Assembly: GCA_018398815.1 (NCBI GenBank)
Contig: CM031614.1
Location: 53,102,168-53,166,167, forward strand
Source: Conus ventricosus
Lineage: Eukaryota > Mollusca > Gastropoda > Neogastropoda > Conidae
DNA length: 64,000 nt
Reading direction: 5' to 3'
Shown one piece after another: positions 1 to 13,600 of the stretch. The notes below the pieces were generated by a model. The model did not search any database, was not told the DNA's origin, and was given only the letters and a program-made list of their open reading frames with translations. A program made the translations under genes and the position numbers. Every line of letters starts with the position of its first letter. The first letter of the stretch is position 1.

Positions 1-931
1 TATCTGAATCATATCATTGCTCTGAGAAGCACTCTTTTAATTAATTAATTAATTAATCAATTTCTGTTGTTGTTTTTTATATCTGAGAACGCGCTTCTTT
101 TTTCATATAATCTTACGACTAGGCAGGACTAATGAAAATTGCACACGTTGTCCTGGGTGGATACAATCTGTCCATTATGCAGTATCTTTCTGCCCATTTC
201 AATGTTTTTCTTTTGTTTGTTTTGTTTTTGGAATAATGAATTGAAAGGAATGGCTCTCAACACAACCGAATTATACAGGCCATTAGAGCCTATAATGCTT
301 GTTCTTTTCAGAATACGGTCTCCTTCCTCTCCCTTCGTTTACTTTTTCTATGGTATGACTTGTTTTGTAATGTGACGCCTTTTTTTTCCCCCTCGCGTGA
401 GTTTGATAATCCTGAAAAGGCTATTTGCTGTCGTCTGGTGATAATGATAAGAACTTGAAATTTATGTCGGCAATTAGTGTTGTTCAGCACATGGTCGAGT
501 CCTAGGCCTATAATGTGGTTACTCTTTTCATGACTCATGAGGACATAGTTGATAAACACGATGCAAATGATGAAAAACAAAACAAAACAAAACAAAATCA
601 TTATGAGCGTTAATGTACATCATTGTTTTCATGACTCATGATGACATGGTGATCAACATTAATGCAAAGATGAAAAAAAAAACCATTACTATTAATATCA
701 TTAACATTATGCTGAATTGAAATTATTACAGAAAAATTACCGTTTCTATAAACGTCTTTATGTTTTAAATAATGGAGAGAAAAAAATGTGGTTTTTGAAA
801 CAAGTAATTTTTCATAGAGTGGCCGGTCGTGATTCAGTCTATTCTCAAACGGTTCAGAATTTGAGTCGACCTCAAAGTTCGTCACCCCAAAAGGCCAAGG
901 CCATCACACTCAGAGGCGTGGGACAACGACG
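1..931. other. 5' flank of the CYB5R gene
   Basis: A/T-rich sequence with no convincing coding region. It starts with a (TTAA)n-like microsatellite at about 36-60 and contains one imperfect direct duplication (listed separately). If exon 1 at 932 is right, this stretch holds the promoter and 5' untranslated region. I see no clear TATA box at a useful distance. The last 80 bases before the ATG are richer in G+C than the rest, which suits an untranslated leader. Confidence 0.4.
533..680. repeat. Imperfect direct duplication, period about 91 bp
   Basis: The segment beginning TTTCATGACTCATGA at 536 recurs at 627 with the same following pattern: GACAT, then a GATAAACA/GATCAACA stretch, then GATGAAAAA. 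The copies are separated by an AACAA-rich spacer and have diverged by several substitutions. Confidence 0.7.
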
Positions 932-952
932 ATGGCGTCGTCAGATCTGCTG
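932..952 (+). CDS. CYB5R: CYB5R exon 1 (candidate), start codon plus six residues
   Basis: The ATG at 932 has a strong Kozak context (A at -3, G at +4) and reads MASSDLL before a GTAGGT donor at 953. The 21 bases leave phase 0, which matches exon 2. A very short first exon leading into a membrane anchor fits anchored CYB5R proteins. No transcript evidence is available here. Another upstream exon could exist outside the window. Confidence 0.6.
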
Positions 953-3900
953 GTAGGTTTGTTGTGTCTGTGCGGGACTGCTCTTTTTGCAAGTTTAAGG
1001 AAGTAATTGCATGTTGAATAGGAGAGCAGCCGCGAGCCGCCTACCTGCGGCATCTAAATTCATTGACTGTGAGTGTTGTGGCTGTGTTCAAGCTTGGTGG
1101 GCCAGCCCAGGCTAAAGTCTAGAGTGGAAGAGATGAACCCTGACTAAGCATACCATGGCTCTGGCCTGGGCCAGGGGGCCGCTGAATTGTTTACTCGATT
1201 TGAGCATAAAGGCATGCAGTGTGTCACATCGTTCGTTGAAGTGTAATGAGTCAGGGAACTGGTCCTGAAATTAAGGTGCATAGTGAGTACAAGTAAGTAT
1301 AAAATAAAGGGTGCAAACACACCAAGAGCAAAATAATGGTCAAAATTTAATTCATAGTTCCAAGACAAGCGAATTTTCAACAAAAATAATGGTCAAAATT
1401 TAATTCACAGTTCCAAGACAAGCGAATTTTCAACAAATAGAAATTATATGACTTAGCCTATTCAGTCGGACGCAACAAATAACACTACAGACGCCAAAAA
1501 ATGCACAGAGTGATACTGTTCATGCGGCAGTTGACAACTCAGACAAGTTTCAGTATTTGTGCACACATTTTCTTATTTTGAAATAAATGACTGCATGTTT
1601 CTGAGGGGCTTCTTCAGTTTGAAATTTGAGTGTTACTGATGATTGTGTTATCTGTGCTATTGTACAACTATTTGCTAGCTGTGCACAGGCTCACTATATG
1701 TGCTTGTATTAATGTTTACGGGAGTGTGCATACTGTATTAGTGTGTGCATGCTATGTTTGACTTGCTTCCAGTACCTTAATGTGCATGAATTCAGGAAAC
1801 AAATTACACCATAATATTTTACACCAGATACTGAACATTTGTTATCACTCTGTCTGATTCTGCCTCGTAAGCTGAGTTGAATGTTCGAAAATGCATTGTG
1901 GTGGATGAATCTAACAGTAACTAGTGTAAGGAATGCTTTTTTAATTGCCTGGAAACTCAAAATGAACTTGTTTTACATAGTGTGTGAGTGTGTGTGTGTG
2001 TGTGAGTGTGTATGGTGGTGAGTGCAGTGCTGGTCAGGCATGCTTGTTATTCCTGCAAATGTGAATCGGCCATTAAATTAATGTAGAGACTGAGAAATAT
2101 GACAGGAGATGCAATAAATACGAAGCTTTTCTTCCTCCATATGAATCTATATTGCCCACAGGCAAATTCCCCTGATCACCTGATAATGACCTCTGCATTG
2201 AGGTCTTCTGCCACTGCCTTCTCCCCAACCCCTGTCCCCTGACTTATCATGATTTTATGTTTGCAAGGTGCATTATAGCATTAGGTGCACTCACTGAATA
2301 AAAAGAAAAATATTGACAAAGGTATTAGGTGCCAGGTGCTGATAAGACCCATCCCAAACATAGATAAGATAGATAATTGCTTATAGCCAGACCGCAAAGG
2401 CCACATCAGGTGTCGCAACATAGATCATGCAGATCAGACAGTACATTAAAAAATGGCAACAACAGACTTGACATCCAATCATTTGTTTATATCGCAAGAA
2501 AATTGTACAACATACAGAATTCATTTATAGGACTGATTGAAAAAAAAATTAAGGAAGTTTTGGAACACAGGAAAAGGAGTACTCAGCGAGCAAAAAACCT
2601 GGAGAAGTCAATTCTTCCAAGTCCAATATTACAGTTTGAGAATGGCTTCATTGATGGCTCCATGGTCTGATCGAGATGTGTTTAAGACATCAGCTGAGTC
2701 ATCTGCTTCTATGTTCTTTACTTTTCCTGGTTAGAAAAGTTTTGCTCTGTGCTGTAAGATGCCAGCTCATCTTTCTGTTTCCATCACTTACTCAACATTG
2801 ATTTGTTTATCCCAAGTTTGTTTGCATTTTTCTGATTTCCTTCATCTTTTGCGATTTCGTTGGTGTTCAGTTTAAAGTCACATAAAACACCATGTTTGTT
2901 TTAGGCTTCATAACGACTGATAGAGAAGTGATTTGTTTTCTATTAAATCTTTGGTCTTCTGTTGGTCACAAGATTGTAATCAGTATGCCATGTGAGTTGA
3001 CAACATGCTACAGAAATGAGATTTGATGTTTTATGGTTACTTTTATGACTTGGTTTATTACTTGTCTCATGTTTCATAGCCTAAGTGTTGTTTCATTTTG
3101 TATGCAATCTTTGTTGCAGTAAATCTATTTCGGCAAGCTAAACAGTGCATAAGCTTCATGGTATCAACTGTAGGGGGAAAATACGCACAGAAAATTATGG
3201 TACTTCTCCTTTGCCCCCTATTAGGGAGACGAGTGGGTATATATGAACAGTACTTTGTATTTTGCTGTGCAGTAGGACTCTTAGTTCACTTGACCTTTTT
3301 TTCCATGTAAGATTTGCCCTGCTGGACAGTTCCTCTTGCATCTTTCACATGACACGTCTTGCTCACTGGTCTGTGTATCCACCATCCTACATCAGTGTGT
3401 TTTGTCGGAGAGGTCTTGTAAAGACACCTAGTCCCTAGGGTTGCAGGAAAACATGAGTGGAGTCTTCCCCACTGGATGGTGAAGACTTTCAGGCCATAAG
3501 TGAAAAAACTAGTCTTTATGGGAGCTTGAGGATTTGGTCCTCGGTATGGTGCAAGTGGAGGTCCCACGCATTACATAATATGAAAATGGAACCAGCAGGC
3601 ATACTGAACATTACTATGCATCAGCATAACTCCATGCGCAATACAGTCCGTTCCGGGAACATCTGTTGTGCAGAGCACATAACCATTTTAGCTAATGGCT
3701 GAGGATTGACTACTATCCAAGAGGAGACCTTTCACCCTCTTAGCAACATGATCTTTCAGGACCAGGGTGTTTAACATGGGCTAAGTAGATGCATGCATGG
3801 CTGTCCTGTAGAGCACCTTTGTGGATCTGTATGGTACTGGTAGTATCTCTGTTCAGTGTGATTTACACACACTGCAAAAAGACATGTTCTTTGAGGAGCT

Positions 3901-4576
3901 CTAGCCATTTCCAAAGTTTAGGTGAATTGGACGTACTCCAGTTATGGGCCAATGTCCGGGAGGAGGCAGGGGTCCTTGATCTCACAGGGGTTGGATCAGT
4001 TTTCTTAAATTATTAGACACCATGACACAGGCATACATTTTAGTTACTACAGTTGATCAATCATGTCTGATGAAATGCCATGTAAATTGCAAATAATGTT
4101 GTTTTTTTCTACCCTAAGAGAAAGGGGGAGAGAGAGAGAGAAAAGGAGAAACTAAGATGAATCAAGACAGGAAAAGCCAGACAGAAAGACAAAAGGCATC
4201 TAGACAAGTATGAGGCAAAGCAGGAGAATAAGACAACCTCCCCCCCCCCCCCCACCAAATAAAGAAACAAAAAAAAACGCCACCTAAAAAATAATGGTAT
4301 CAGTCTGGCTATGCAAAAAAATAAGTGATAATCATAAAACAATGTCATCACCAAGTAAAATCAGCTGTTGTGTACAGTTGTACAAAATGTGGGTACAAAA
4401 GGAAGCGGTGGACTGCTTTCCACAACTGGGACAAAATAATGATCACAAGATGACTAACTGGGCAGAATGGGTTGGGGCAACAGCTTGGTAGATTCCATTA
4501 CCTTCCATCCATCAACATCCTGCCAGGCAGACAGAAATGTATGCACGCACATGTGGCTGTGTGTATGTTGTAAGTG

Positions 4577-4613
<37 letters not shown>

Positions 4614-7600
4614 GTGTGACCACATGTACATGTGTGTGCTTGCTAGCAAGCATTGCTCTGTATGTACAGAGAAATTCTAATTCATACTCATAGTTCATAC
4701 TTATAACAGCTGTTCTTCCTTCGATGCTGCATTGTTTATCATTTGACTCTATTGGAATGTGGGGATGTGTATTAGCTTTAAAATTTATGAAAATCAAAAT
4801 CATTCTCTGCAAATAAAGAAGTTCTCTGATGAAAGTTTCACAGAGAGGATTGGTAAATTTTGAAATTCAAAGTTACTCAAGAGAAAATGTACACAGAAAG
4901 CACACAAGAGAGTAATGTTTCTGATATTTTGGATGATCCAGAGTATCTGCAGAAAGAGATATCTTTTGGTTTTGGTTGATAGGTCACTCAAAATCAATTT
5001 GTATTTGAGTGCATGAGTGATTATGTAACTGTGTTTCCAAGTAATCTAGAGATTCATCTTTCCCTCCCCCCCCCCCCCCAAGTCTACTACAATCAAAACA
5101 ACAACAACAAATATAGATACAATTCATAATTGCAGAGAACAGTATATGTTATAGAGAGTATGTAACATTTCTGTGCCAGTGAATAAGTTTATAGGTCAAG
5201 CTGCTTGAAAGATGTCATTGGGCTAATGTTGAGGATGGAATATAGACTGTCATGGGGCAGGGATAGAATAGGAACAAAACAACAACAACAACAAAAAAGA
5301 AACGGACAAAAGCACACATCACCAACAACCTGGCAACAAATTCACACAGACACACAAAACAGCAACTCTATTTGTTGTACACCAATTTTCTCTGTTTGCT
5401 TGTGCTCTTCTGTCAATGTATGTTCAAGGAAAGTGAATCCACCCCCTTTTCTTTTTTTACAGAAATTAAATGAAGTGGACAGGTAGTTACTTTGCAATTG
5501 TGCGCATGTGTGCCTTCATATGCTTCTGTACCCAACTGCAAGGGAGGGGACAGTAGTGAATACAGCCTGAGACGTATTCAGTGTTTTAACTTGAGTGTCA
5601 GATCTGTAAAAGACCACAGGTATCAGTGGGAAGGCCTTCACCTGGCAATGTAGGGTATTTTGAATCTGAGCGAAGCTTACTGTGCAATTGGTGCATGTTT
5701 ACAGGAACTTTTTTGGCCTCTATTATTTGTATCCAGAGTATCATGAATCTGATGAGAATATTACTGAGTGCTGAGGATGATAGCATAAATACCTCAGGTT
5801 TCAAGTGTCGGGGTGAGAAGGCCTTTGCCTAATGTAATGTGGGGTATTTTGAATCTGTGTGAAGCTTACTGTTGCAACTGGCACATGTTAATAGGAACTT
5901 TTTGTCCTGCAGTATTTGCATGCGGAATAACATGAATTTAATTAAATGATTACCGAAGGTGAACACCTGATTGAGAAGTTATAGATTGTTAACAAATGGA
6001 ACAGCAATCATGTATGCTGTTCATTGGGATGTATATTCCAAGACGTGTATCATGTGAAGAATTAAGAACCTGACTTTGTGTTTTTGTGTTGCCTTATTTG
6101 ACAGCGTTTCATTTTAAAAGCTTTCATCATTGAAACCACATGATTTCTGGAACTGGCCAGTGACTGGTATTAAGAGCTAGTGTACTAAGTGTAAATACAA
6201 GACCTGTATTGCACCTGTGAATGGAATTATTCTCAAAAGAGCTGAAGGGGGTTATCTGCTGTGTGGCATAACTAGAGCAAGTTTCAAGATCCTGCAGTCT
6301 GCAGTGCTTCATTCTTCCTTTAACATAGGATGGAGTGGTGAAAAGAGAGGATATGCAGATATTCATTTTGTGTTGTTTTTATGGATCATCTATTTTATGA
6401 AAATGAAAAGAAGCTCAGTGGATCATTCTGAAGCTTCTGTCGGTTGATTAACATCTCTTTTTATTTATTGAGGACCCCTTCTGTTAGTGGATTATCTTCT
6501 GTTAACTGTTCATTGTTTATCTGTGTATCATCCCTCCATGCCTCCTTTCCCACAACGAAAAAGTGCTCATGTTCATATTGAACATTAGTCATGACGTTTG
6601 CTTACAAAACACACCTACACATGACAGGGATCATACGACTTAAAAAAACAAACAAAAAAAAACAATGAAATGAGGCAGGGAACAGTAAACAATAAACAGT
6701 AAACAAGTGGGGTATTTTTTGCTCCCATAAGAAAAACTAACACAGAGTAACGTTTATTCAAGATTGGCACAGCCTTTTAAACTGTAACATATTTCTTAAT
6801 TTCATGTTCCCAGTTTCTCCATCTTTAAACTCCCCCCCCCCCCCCTCCTTAAGTCCAAATCTTTGCCAAGTCATTACTATGAATACAGTGAGTTGTTGGC
6901 CTGCGCTTGTGTTTTCCCCCACTATTAGTTTTTTAAAAGCTTTTTTGGCAGCTGCATATTTGTGTTAGAGGCAGCGCTTCCAAAATACAATTTGAAAGCA
7001 AAGCAGAACCTTTCTTTTGTAAGGCAATGCTGATAAAATCTGCATCATATTTCTCGTGCAGTCAACTTCTGAGAATTGAAAAGTGCATGCACATTAATAT
7101 CATCATAATTATGGAATATTAAAAAAATTGGATGGGTCTCCTCTATCCTCCTCCTTTGAGTGAGTGTAATGGAGATAATGTAATCTTCTTTATATTTTAA
7201 ATATTACACTTTCAGGATTTTAGTACTTGCCTTGTACATTTTCTGTCATTTTTGACTGTCTCTTGAGATGGGAACTCCAAATTACATTAGCATATTCGAG
7301 ATGGGGCCTAACAAATGCTTAAATAACTTGATAAATGTCTCCTTTTCTAGAAAGTTAAAGTTCTGATGAGTCCCATCATCTCATTTGCTTTATTTCAACT
7401 CGCTGGATGTGAGGGTCAAAGGATAGATCTTTATCAAAGGTAACTCCCAATCTTTTCTTTGTCACATATATGTTTTTTCTGCATTCTTCATTCATAATCA
7501 TAGTATTATTCAAACTGTTCATCTTTTTGCCAATGTGATCACGTTACATTTTGCTACATTGAAGTAAAGGTTCCATTGATCTGACCATTCTTGTAGTTTG

Positions 7601-10600
7601 TTTATATCCTGTTGGATCTTTGTGCTGTTTGTTGCCTTATCATATATTTTTGTGTCGTCTGCAAATAGTAGTAGTTATATTGATTATAGGGCTGAAACCT
7701 TAGCCTGCGGCATTTCAAAGCTAGCGTGAGGCATGCACTTGAGAGAACTAAATAAATGTCTGTTCTGGGCCACTTGCTCCTCCACCAAGTTTTTCGGGCG
7801 AAAGTGCCCCAGGATTGGCATTTATACGTTCTCTAACAAGCAAGACTTCAATAACCAAAAATAACGATTATCTACAAACAAACATACTGTGTAGGGTTAT
7901 CCTTTTCAATACTAATTTACTAAACTTTTTAGATTTTAGTTTTTGCTTAATCCTGTGTTTTCCTGATCGTTTTCAATAACATCATTTCCCACGAAAAACA
8001 TTCTTAAAATGAGTCTCTGTCTTTCATGTGAAATAAAACTACAGTCTTTAACTGTTCTCTAAAGTCTTTTAAAACCGAGTTATATTTCTGGCATAAAATC
8101 CACACACTTATCCCAGCATGTCTTCCACTGAAAGCTAGTTTTGACAAAGCGTTTCTCTTTTTAACAATGTCTTTTTTCTGCCGAACAGTCATCTATAATA
8201 AATATGTCTGCGTTCCTTCAAACAGTCTATAAAACTGTTCTAAACACTCACTCAGTTTATTGCTAGGATCAACTAAATATATGTTATCATCTGTCCATAT
8301 AAACCTTCTATTATGATATGCTTTGTTCCATTTAAGTGTTGGACAGAAAACCACAATATGATTAAAATTATAACGATAAACTGTTTGTAACAGGTCGAGG
8401 ATAAATATTGTTTTTCCACAACCAGTCTGCCCACAAATCAATGAGCAATGAGGGGTTTTTGTCATAAAGTTTAACTGCTCCATAGTTTTATAACAGAATT
8501 TAATCTAATCCAGTTATTGTTTTTATCATACTCTCTGTCAAAACTTGTTCAGTGTAATAAAACCCTATGAGGCCTAAATGCGTAAGATTAATCCAATTCA
8601 GTTCTGTAAGATTGTTTCTATTTAGACTAATATTGATTTTGTTGCTTGTTGTTATGACCTTAATATCCTCGCCATTGTGAAGAATGACGACGGTAACTTT
8701 AAGTTTTTCAACGTCTAAGTTTTGCCAGCTAATTAGAATCCCTTTTAGAAGGACGTCACTAACGCCCACAACCCCATCCCTCCCCTTATCTTTTAGACAA
8801 AATTTCAAATATCATTGTGAACGCATCTCCTAATTTCATTTGCGGAATGAACTGTAATTTTGGTAGAAGCATCCTTTAAAACCGTTTCTCTTCTGTGGAG
8901 GATGTACTGTTTATTCTCATACGGCTTTATTTCAATCTCTTTCCGACTATTGTCGTCTGGCATAAGACTTACATGTAAAGGGCCAGAGTTGAATGCTTTT
9001 CTGAAACTTTTTTGATGGCTAAAATATGTAAATGGGCTTATGAATTCAAATTTTATGTCCCATTCTAAATATGGTTCTAAGTGCCATTTGAGGTCAGGCT
9101 TTCGAACTATTTTATATTCATACTGGCCAACATTATTTGCTTCTAGATTGCGCAGCTGTTTCTAGTTTAGGAAACTTTTTGCTGTCGCCAACCTCTTTGC
9201 GTTTATAATCACCATCTTTAGTGTACTCAAAACCATACAAAGTGCCTATTTCACCATTCTGTTCAAAGTCCGTAACGTCTGCAAGGTCTTATTAATTCTA
9301 AGGTTATACACCTCACAGGCGCTAATGTAACTCCTGGGTTTTTCTGGCCCACGCGACATTTTTTTAGTACAGTTTATTATTTTATTTCCAAAACAATGTG
9401 TAGGTTATTGCATTTCACAACTTCCCTGCTTTGTCTGCAATTTTTATATTAAATGATCCAACCCTCCCACAAACTAATCTTTTAAACTGTAAATTAGGGA
9501 ATTGTATAATTTCATAATCGCAAATGCAGCTTTCCCCCCCGCCGGTAAAGCTCTTAAAACATTTGAGGGCCTTCCATCATATAAGTTTTCATCAGTGCTC
9601 AGCTCAAACCAAATGAACATAAAGTAATGAATGTAATGCAAGATCGAGCGGATTTTCCCCCTTAAAAGTAGTTTCGTTTGGCGCAACAACCCAAATCTTT
9701 TAGTGACCGGAGTGTCAACTTTAAAGCCTAACATTTTAGCTAGCTCTTTATCAAATAAGTAATCCCGCTTTTTCAGGTTCGAATGTTAATATTGTTTTTA
9801 GATTTGCATTGTTAGTTTGAGAGTAATGCCGAATTTACTCATTGCTTTCTTTTAGTGAGCAAAACCCGTAAAACCATCAGGTATTGTTAACTGGTTAGCT
9901 TTGAGCCCCACAACTTTTGTAATCTTATTATTCCCCTTGGTTTCGCTTATATTAACCCTTCGACTTTGTAAAATATTCATGGAGCGCGACCGTTTTGGCC
10001 CCGCAATTGTTATCAATAGCATGTTCTAAAAACGAAGGACGGTCTTGGGGTTGTTTATTGTTACAAACATTTTTTAAAACAAATTAAAAATGAGCGCATT
10101 CAAATATACTGGCGCAAAATATTCTGTTGGGCCGCACTACAATCTTAAAAATATAGCAACTGATACTCTTGACATTGCTGTGACCCAAACTGCTTCTTTC
10201 ATAAAAAGGTGAGTACTCCATTGAAGAGCTATCTTAACCCCCCTATTGAAAAAGAGCACATCCAGAAAGCGTGGTTAGTCATCCGATGCAGTTTTATCAG
10301 AACCAGTTAAACTTTGCTGTGTTTTGCGCATCAACTGGGTGTGGAGTGGCGTATGCTGATCATTTAAATCACCATGATCTTTTGGTGAGGTCAGTTACAG
10401 ATTCATTCTATTACACCTTAGGCGTTTTTGACTGAACTGCAAGCACCATTACCGAATGACAAATCGTTTAACCCATTCACAACAGAATAGACATGAAGGC
10501 TTTTGAAAGGATCTGTAACGAATTCAATATTAACATCAAGACAGGCTTTAGACAAAAGTTGGATCATAATCATGGCCTAGGCGACCTTTATTTTCGGGGA

Positions 10601-13600
10601 CGCACAGAAAGTATAACTATGACTGGCATCCTCCTTTCAAAACTTTCTTTTCAGGGAAAACTGTTCAGCCTGGGTCCCTACAGCAAGAGCATAAAAACAG
10701 CATGGACAACATTTTTTTGACACTTCTAAGGGCCTAAGACGGGGAATAGACGAAAAACGACTTATTCGCACTTACTTGGTTTTGCTAGGGTCGCAAGCAC
10801 CGGCAAGATCAAGCATAACTGATCCTTCTACTGGTTACGCACAAAAAACAATACTTAGCAAATTTAGAGGACGCCATTAATTCTAAATTGATTTGGGCTT
10901 CAAGAAATTCAAAGGTACCAACTGTTATTAAATAGCAAGATCGAAAGTAGACTTTGCTGTTGGCACTGGTTTATACATGCTGCCTTCTGACCTCAACTCC
11001 AATAGGTACAATAATAAACTATAATAATGAAATTCTTATGCAGGCAATGAACGAAGGTTGGGAAAAACGACATAAATTCGAGCTAGTAATATTGCAAGCA
11101 GAAAAAGAAAGCCCAAGATTAAGTTACCAATCCTGAAGTTCAAACCCCAAAAGTCATGAAGACTCAGCAAAGCTCGGGGACTCTGTTCGCGATGACCATG
11201 AATATGAAAAGACAGGCGCTTTGTTCTGGATTAACGGCATAGGATTACTTGGTCTTTATCTTACTAAATAGTAACCCAACTATTAAAGAACTAATGACCA
11301 TAAGTGCTCGGCCATAAAGCCAACTACTTTGCTTGCAGTAGAAAAAAGCCAGCTGCAATACTCCCCAATATACCAGGTAAAGCGTCCACGGCTTTACCAG
11401 CTAATTTTTTAATAAATTCGCAAGATGATCAAGCTGTTTTTTACCCATGATTTATCAGGCGATGGCGGCGGGGCACGAACTTTGCCCTCCACCACCGCCT
11501 GTAATAGCCATTACTAGTGTACTAATTGCAAATCCTAAAGCCGTTTTTAACGCTTGCCAATGTGACTCCCTGCTCTCTAAACAATGTTCTTATTCGTTCT
11601 GCTAGGTCGTGTCTTCATATAAAATTTTTTCGATAGTTTCTCTTATTCTATTCACTTGAGTTCGAATTGGTCTGGGTTTAAAGTAGTTAGCACTTCTAGT
11701 CCTTGCTGATCTCTCTTGTTCAAGATCTTTTAGTCTTTGGGTTATTCTTTTTTTAAAATATCAGGCCCTACGATGCTCATCAGCCTCAACGAGTTTTTCT
11801 TTTTCTCTTTTTATATGCTCATCTATTCACCTAGTTTTGCTAAATTGTTTGTTAATTCGCCTTTGATGGTTTTTAAAGTACGATCAAGGGCTAATAATTC
11901 TCGCATGGTAGCGGTGAGTCGTGTATAGTTTAACGCTGTTTCTTCTGAAAACTGGTTTTCTGCTTCTATTGTATTTATTACTTCACCTGCTGATTGATTT
12001 AAATTCTTTAAGTTCCATGTTTTGCTTTTGGGTTATCTGTCGGGAGTTCTTGCAGTGTGTTTTGAAGTTTAGCAACTGCTTCCGCCCTTAATTTTGGCCT
12101 AACAAGGCCAAGGCGATTTGATCTTTCACACTGAGTCTATTTCTAATTGAACCCGCGGCAAAAACTTTGATGGGTCTTTTTTAGTTGTAAGCTGAACAAG
12201 TTGTCCTTGATCGTTTTTCACAAACAAATGATCATTTTTTAATTCAAAATCATTTGGGTCTATAAATTCGGGAGGTTCTTGACCTAAACTTTGGTACAAT
12301 GATTTAACCTTACTTTCTGTTAATTCATGCCACATTGAGAGCGTTTGAGCGATGCTGTGCCCAAAGGGATCATTCACTCATGTCGTCTCCACGATCAAAA
12401 CATCATAATCTTCTTCGCCTTCAATTCCTGCCATGTTTTAAAAAATTAATTTTTTATTTTGTTTAAAAAAAATGTCACAAGCATATGGCTCGATTCTTGA
12501 CCCGTATAAAAAGCGAAAGAACCCCTTGGCGTGAAGGGAAATAAACGGAATATTATTGTTCCAAATAATCCATCTACTATTGTGCAGATCAATTCTTACT
12601 GTCAAATTTTCCAGACTTAGGAGCGGATGAATTGATTGTGCCAGGCTCTGCGCGTCTTACTTTCAAAATAGCGTTTTGATTCAACAACAGACCCAAACAG
12701 GACAGTTGTACAGAATCTGGGGCGGGCAATTGTTAAAAAATTTCTGTAAAACTTGAGGGGCAAGAAGTATTTTCTTTACACAATGCAGACATATTTTAAC
12801 CTATTCTGATCTATGGCTAACCGAAAATGAAAGGGCTGATCTTGCGTTTCAAGGAATTGAAAAATGATAAAGGACTAAAACACAGAATAAAACGCCGCAG
12901 TGTTAAAGAAAACAAAAAAGCATGCACTGTAAATTTTGCGTATGGAAAATCGTTTTTTCCATTCCCTTAGATTTTGAGTTGTTAAAAAGCGCATGCACCG
13001 TACTTTCAAGGAGCTTTAAAAGACAGATTGTCATATGAACTAACTTTTAATGAATACAAACGTGTTATCAAATCATCAGACACCGAAGCAAGTACAGCAT
13101 TTCTGACATCTCGTTAGAGTTTGACGTTGTTAGCAACTCTAATTTAGCAAGGCTGATTGGGCACCAATATGAGCCCAAAATAGTAATATATTACGAAAGA
13201 GTGATTCATCATACAACAAAATCCTAGAAGCAGGGCAGACACTATATGGAATTTTAGTTTTAGCGTCTCAGCAAGATCGCTTAAAGGTTTTTTAAATTGC
13301 TGTGTGAAAAAGAAGAACCGTTCAAAAGAGGAAGTGAAAAGTTTTTTAATCCAAAAATAACGAAAGTACAATGTTCGATTGAGGGTAGTCTAACCAAATT
13401 TACGCTAGCGGGCTTAGACCTTATCATCATTTAAACGAAATAAAAAATTGTTTGGGGGTGGGAGGGTAGAAGTCCAAACAGCAGACCGTGTTGTCTAAAG
13501 ATTTACATCTTCCCCCAATGTTAGGCTTGATAAATTAATTTAACAACAAAAATACGGTTTATGGTTTGGGACCTAAGGTCAACAGGGGATAATCAGTTGC

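Larger units (their letters stand above)
953..7130. other. CYB5R intron 1, left part, no gene seen
   Basis: About 6.2 kb of intron sequence left of the Polinton. It contains short open frames without recognisable protein, two tandem duplications (listed separately), a GT run near 1981-2003, a GT microsatellite at 4578-4612, an AG-rich patch near 4128-4145, and poly-C runs at 4242-4253, 5066-5079 and 6832-6845. I see no transposon ends here. Confidence 0.6.
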
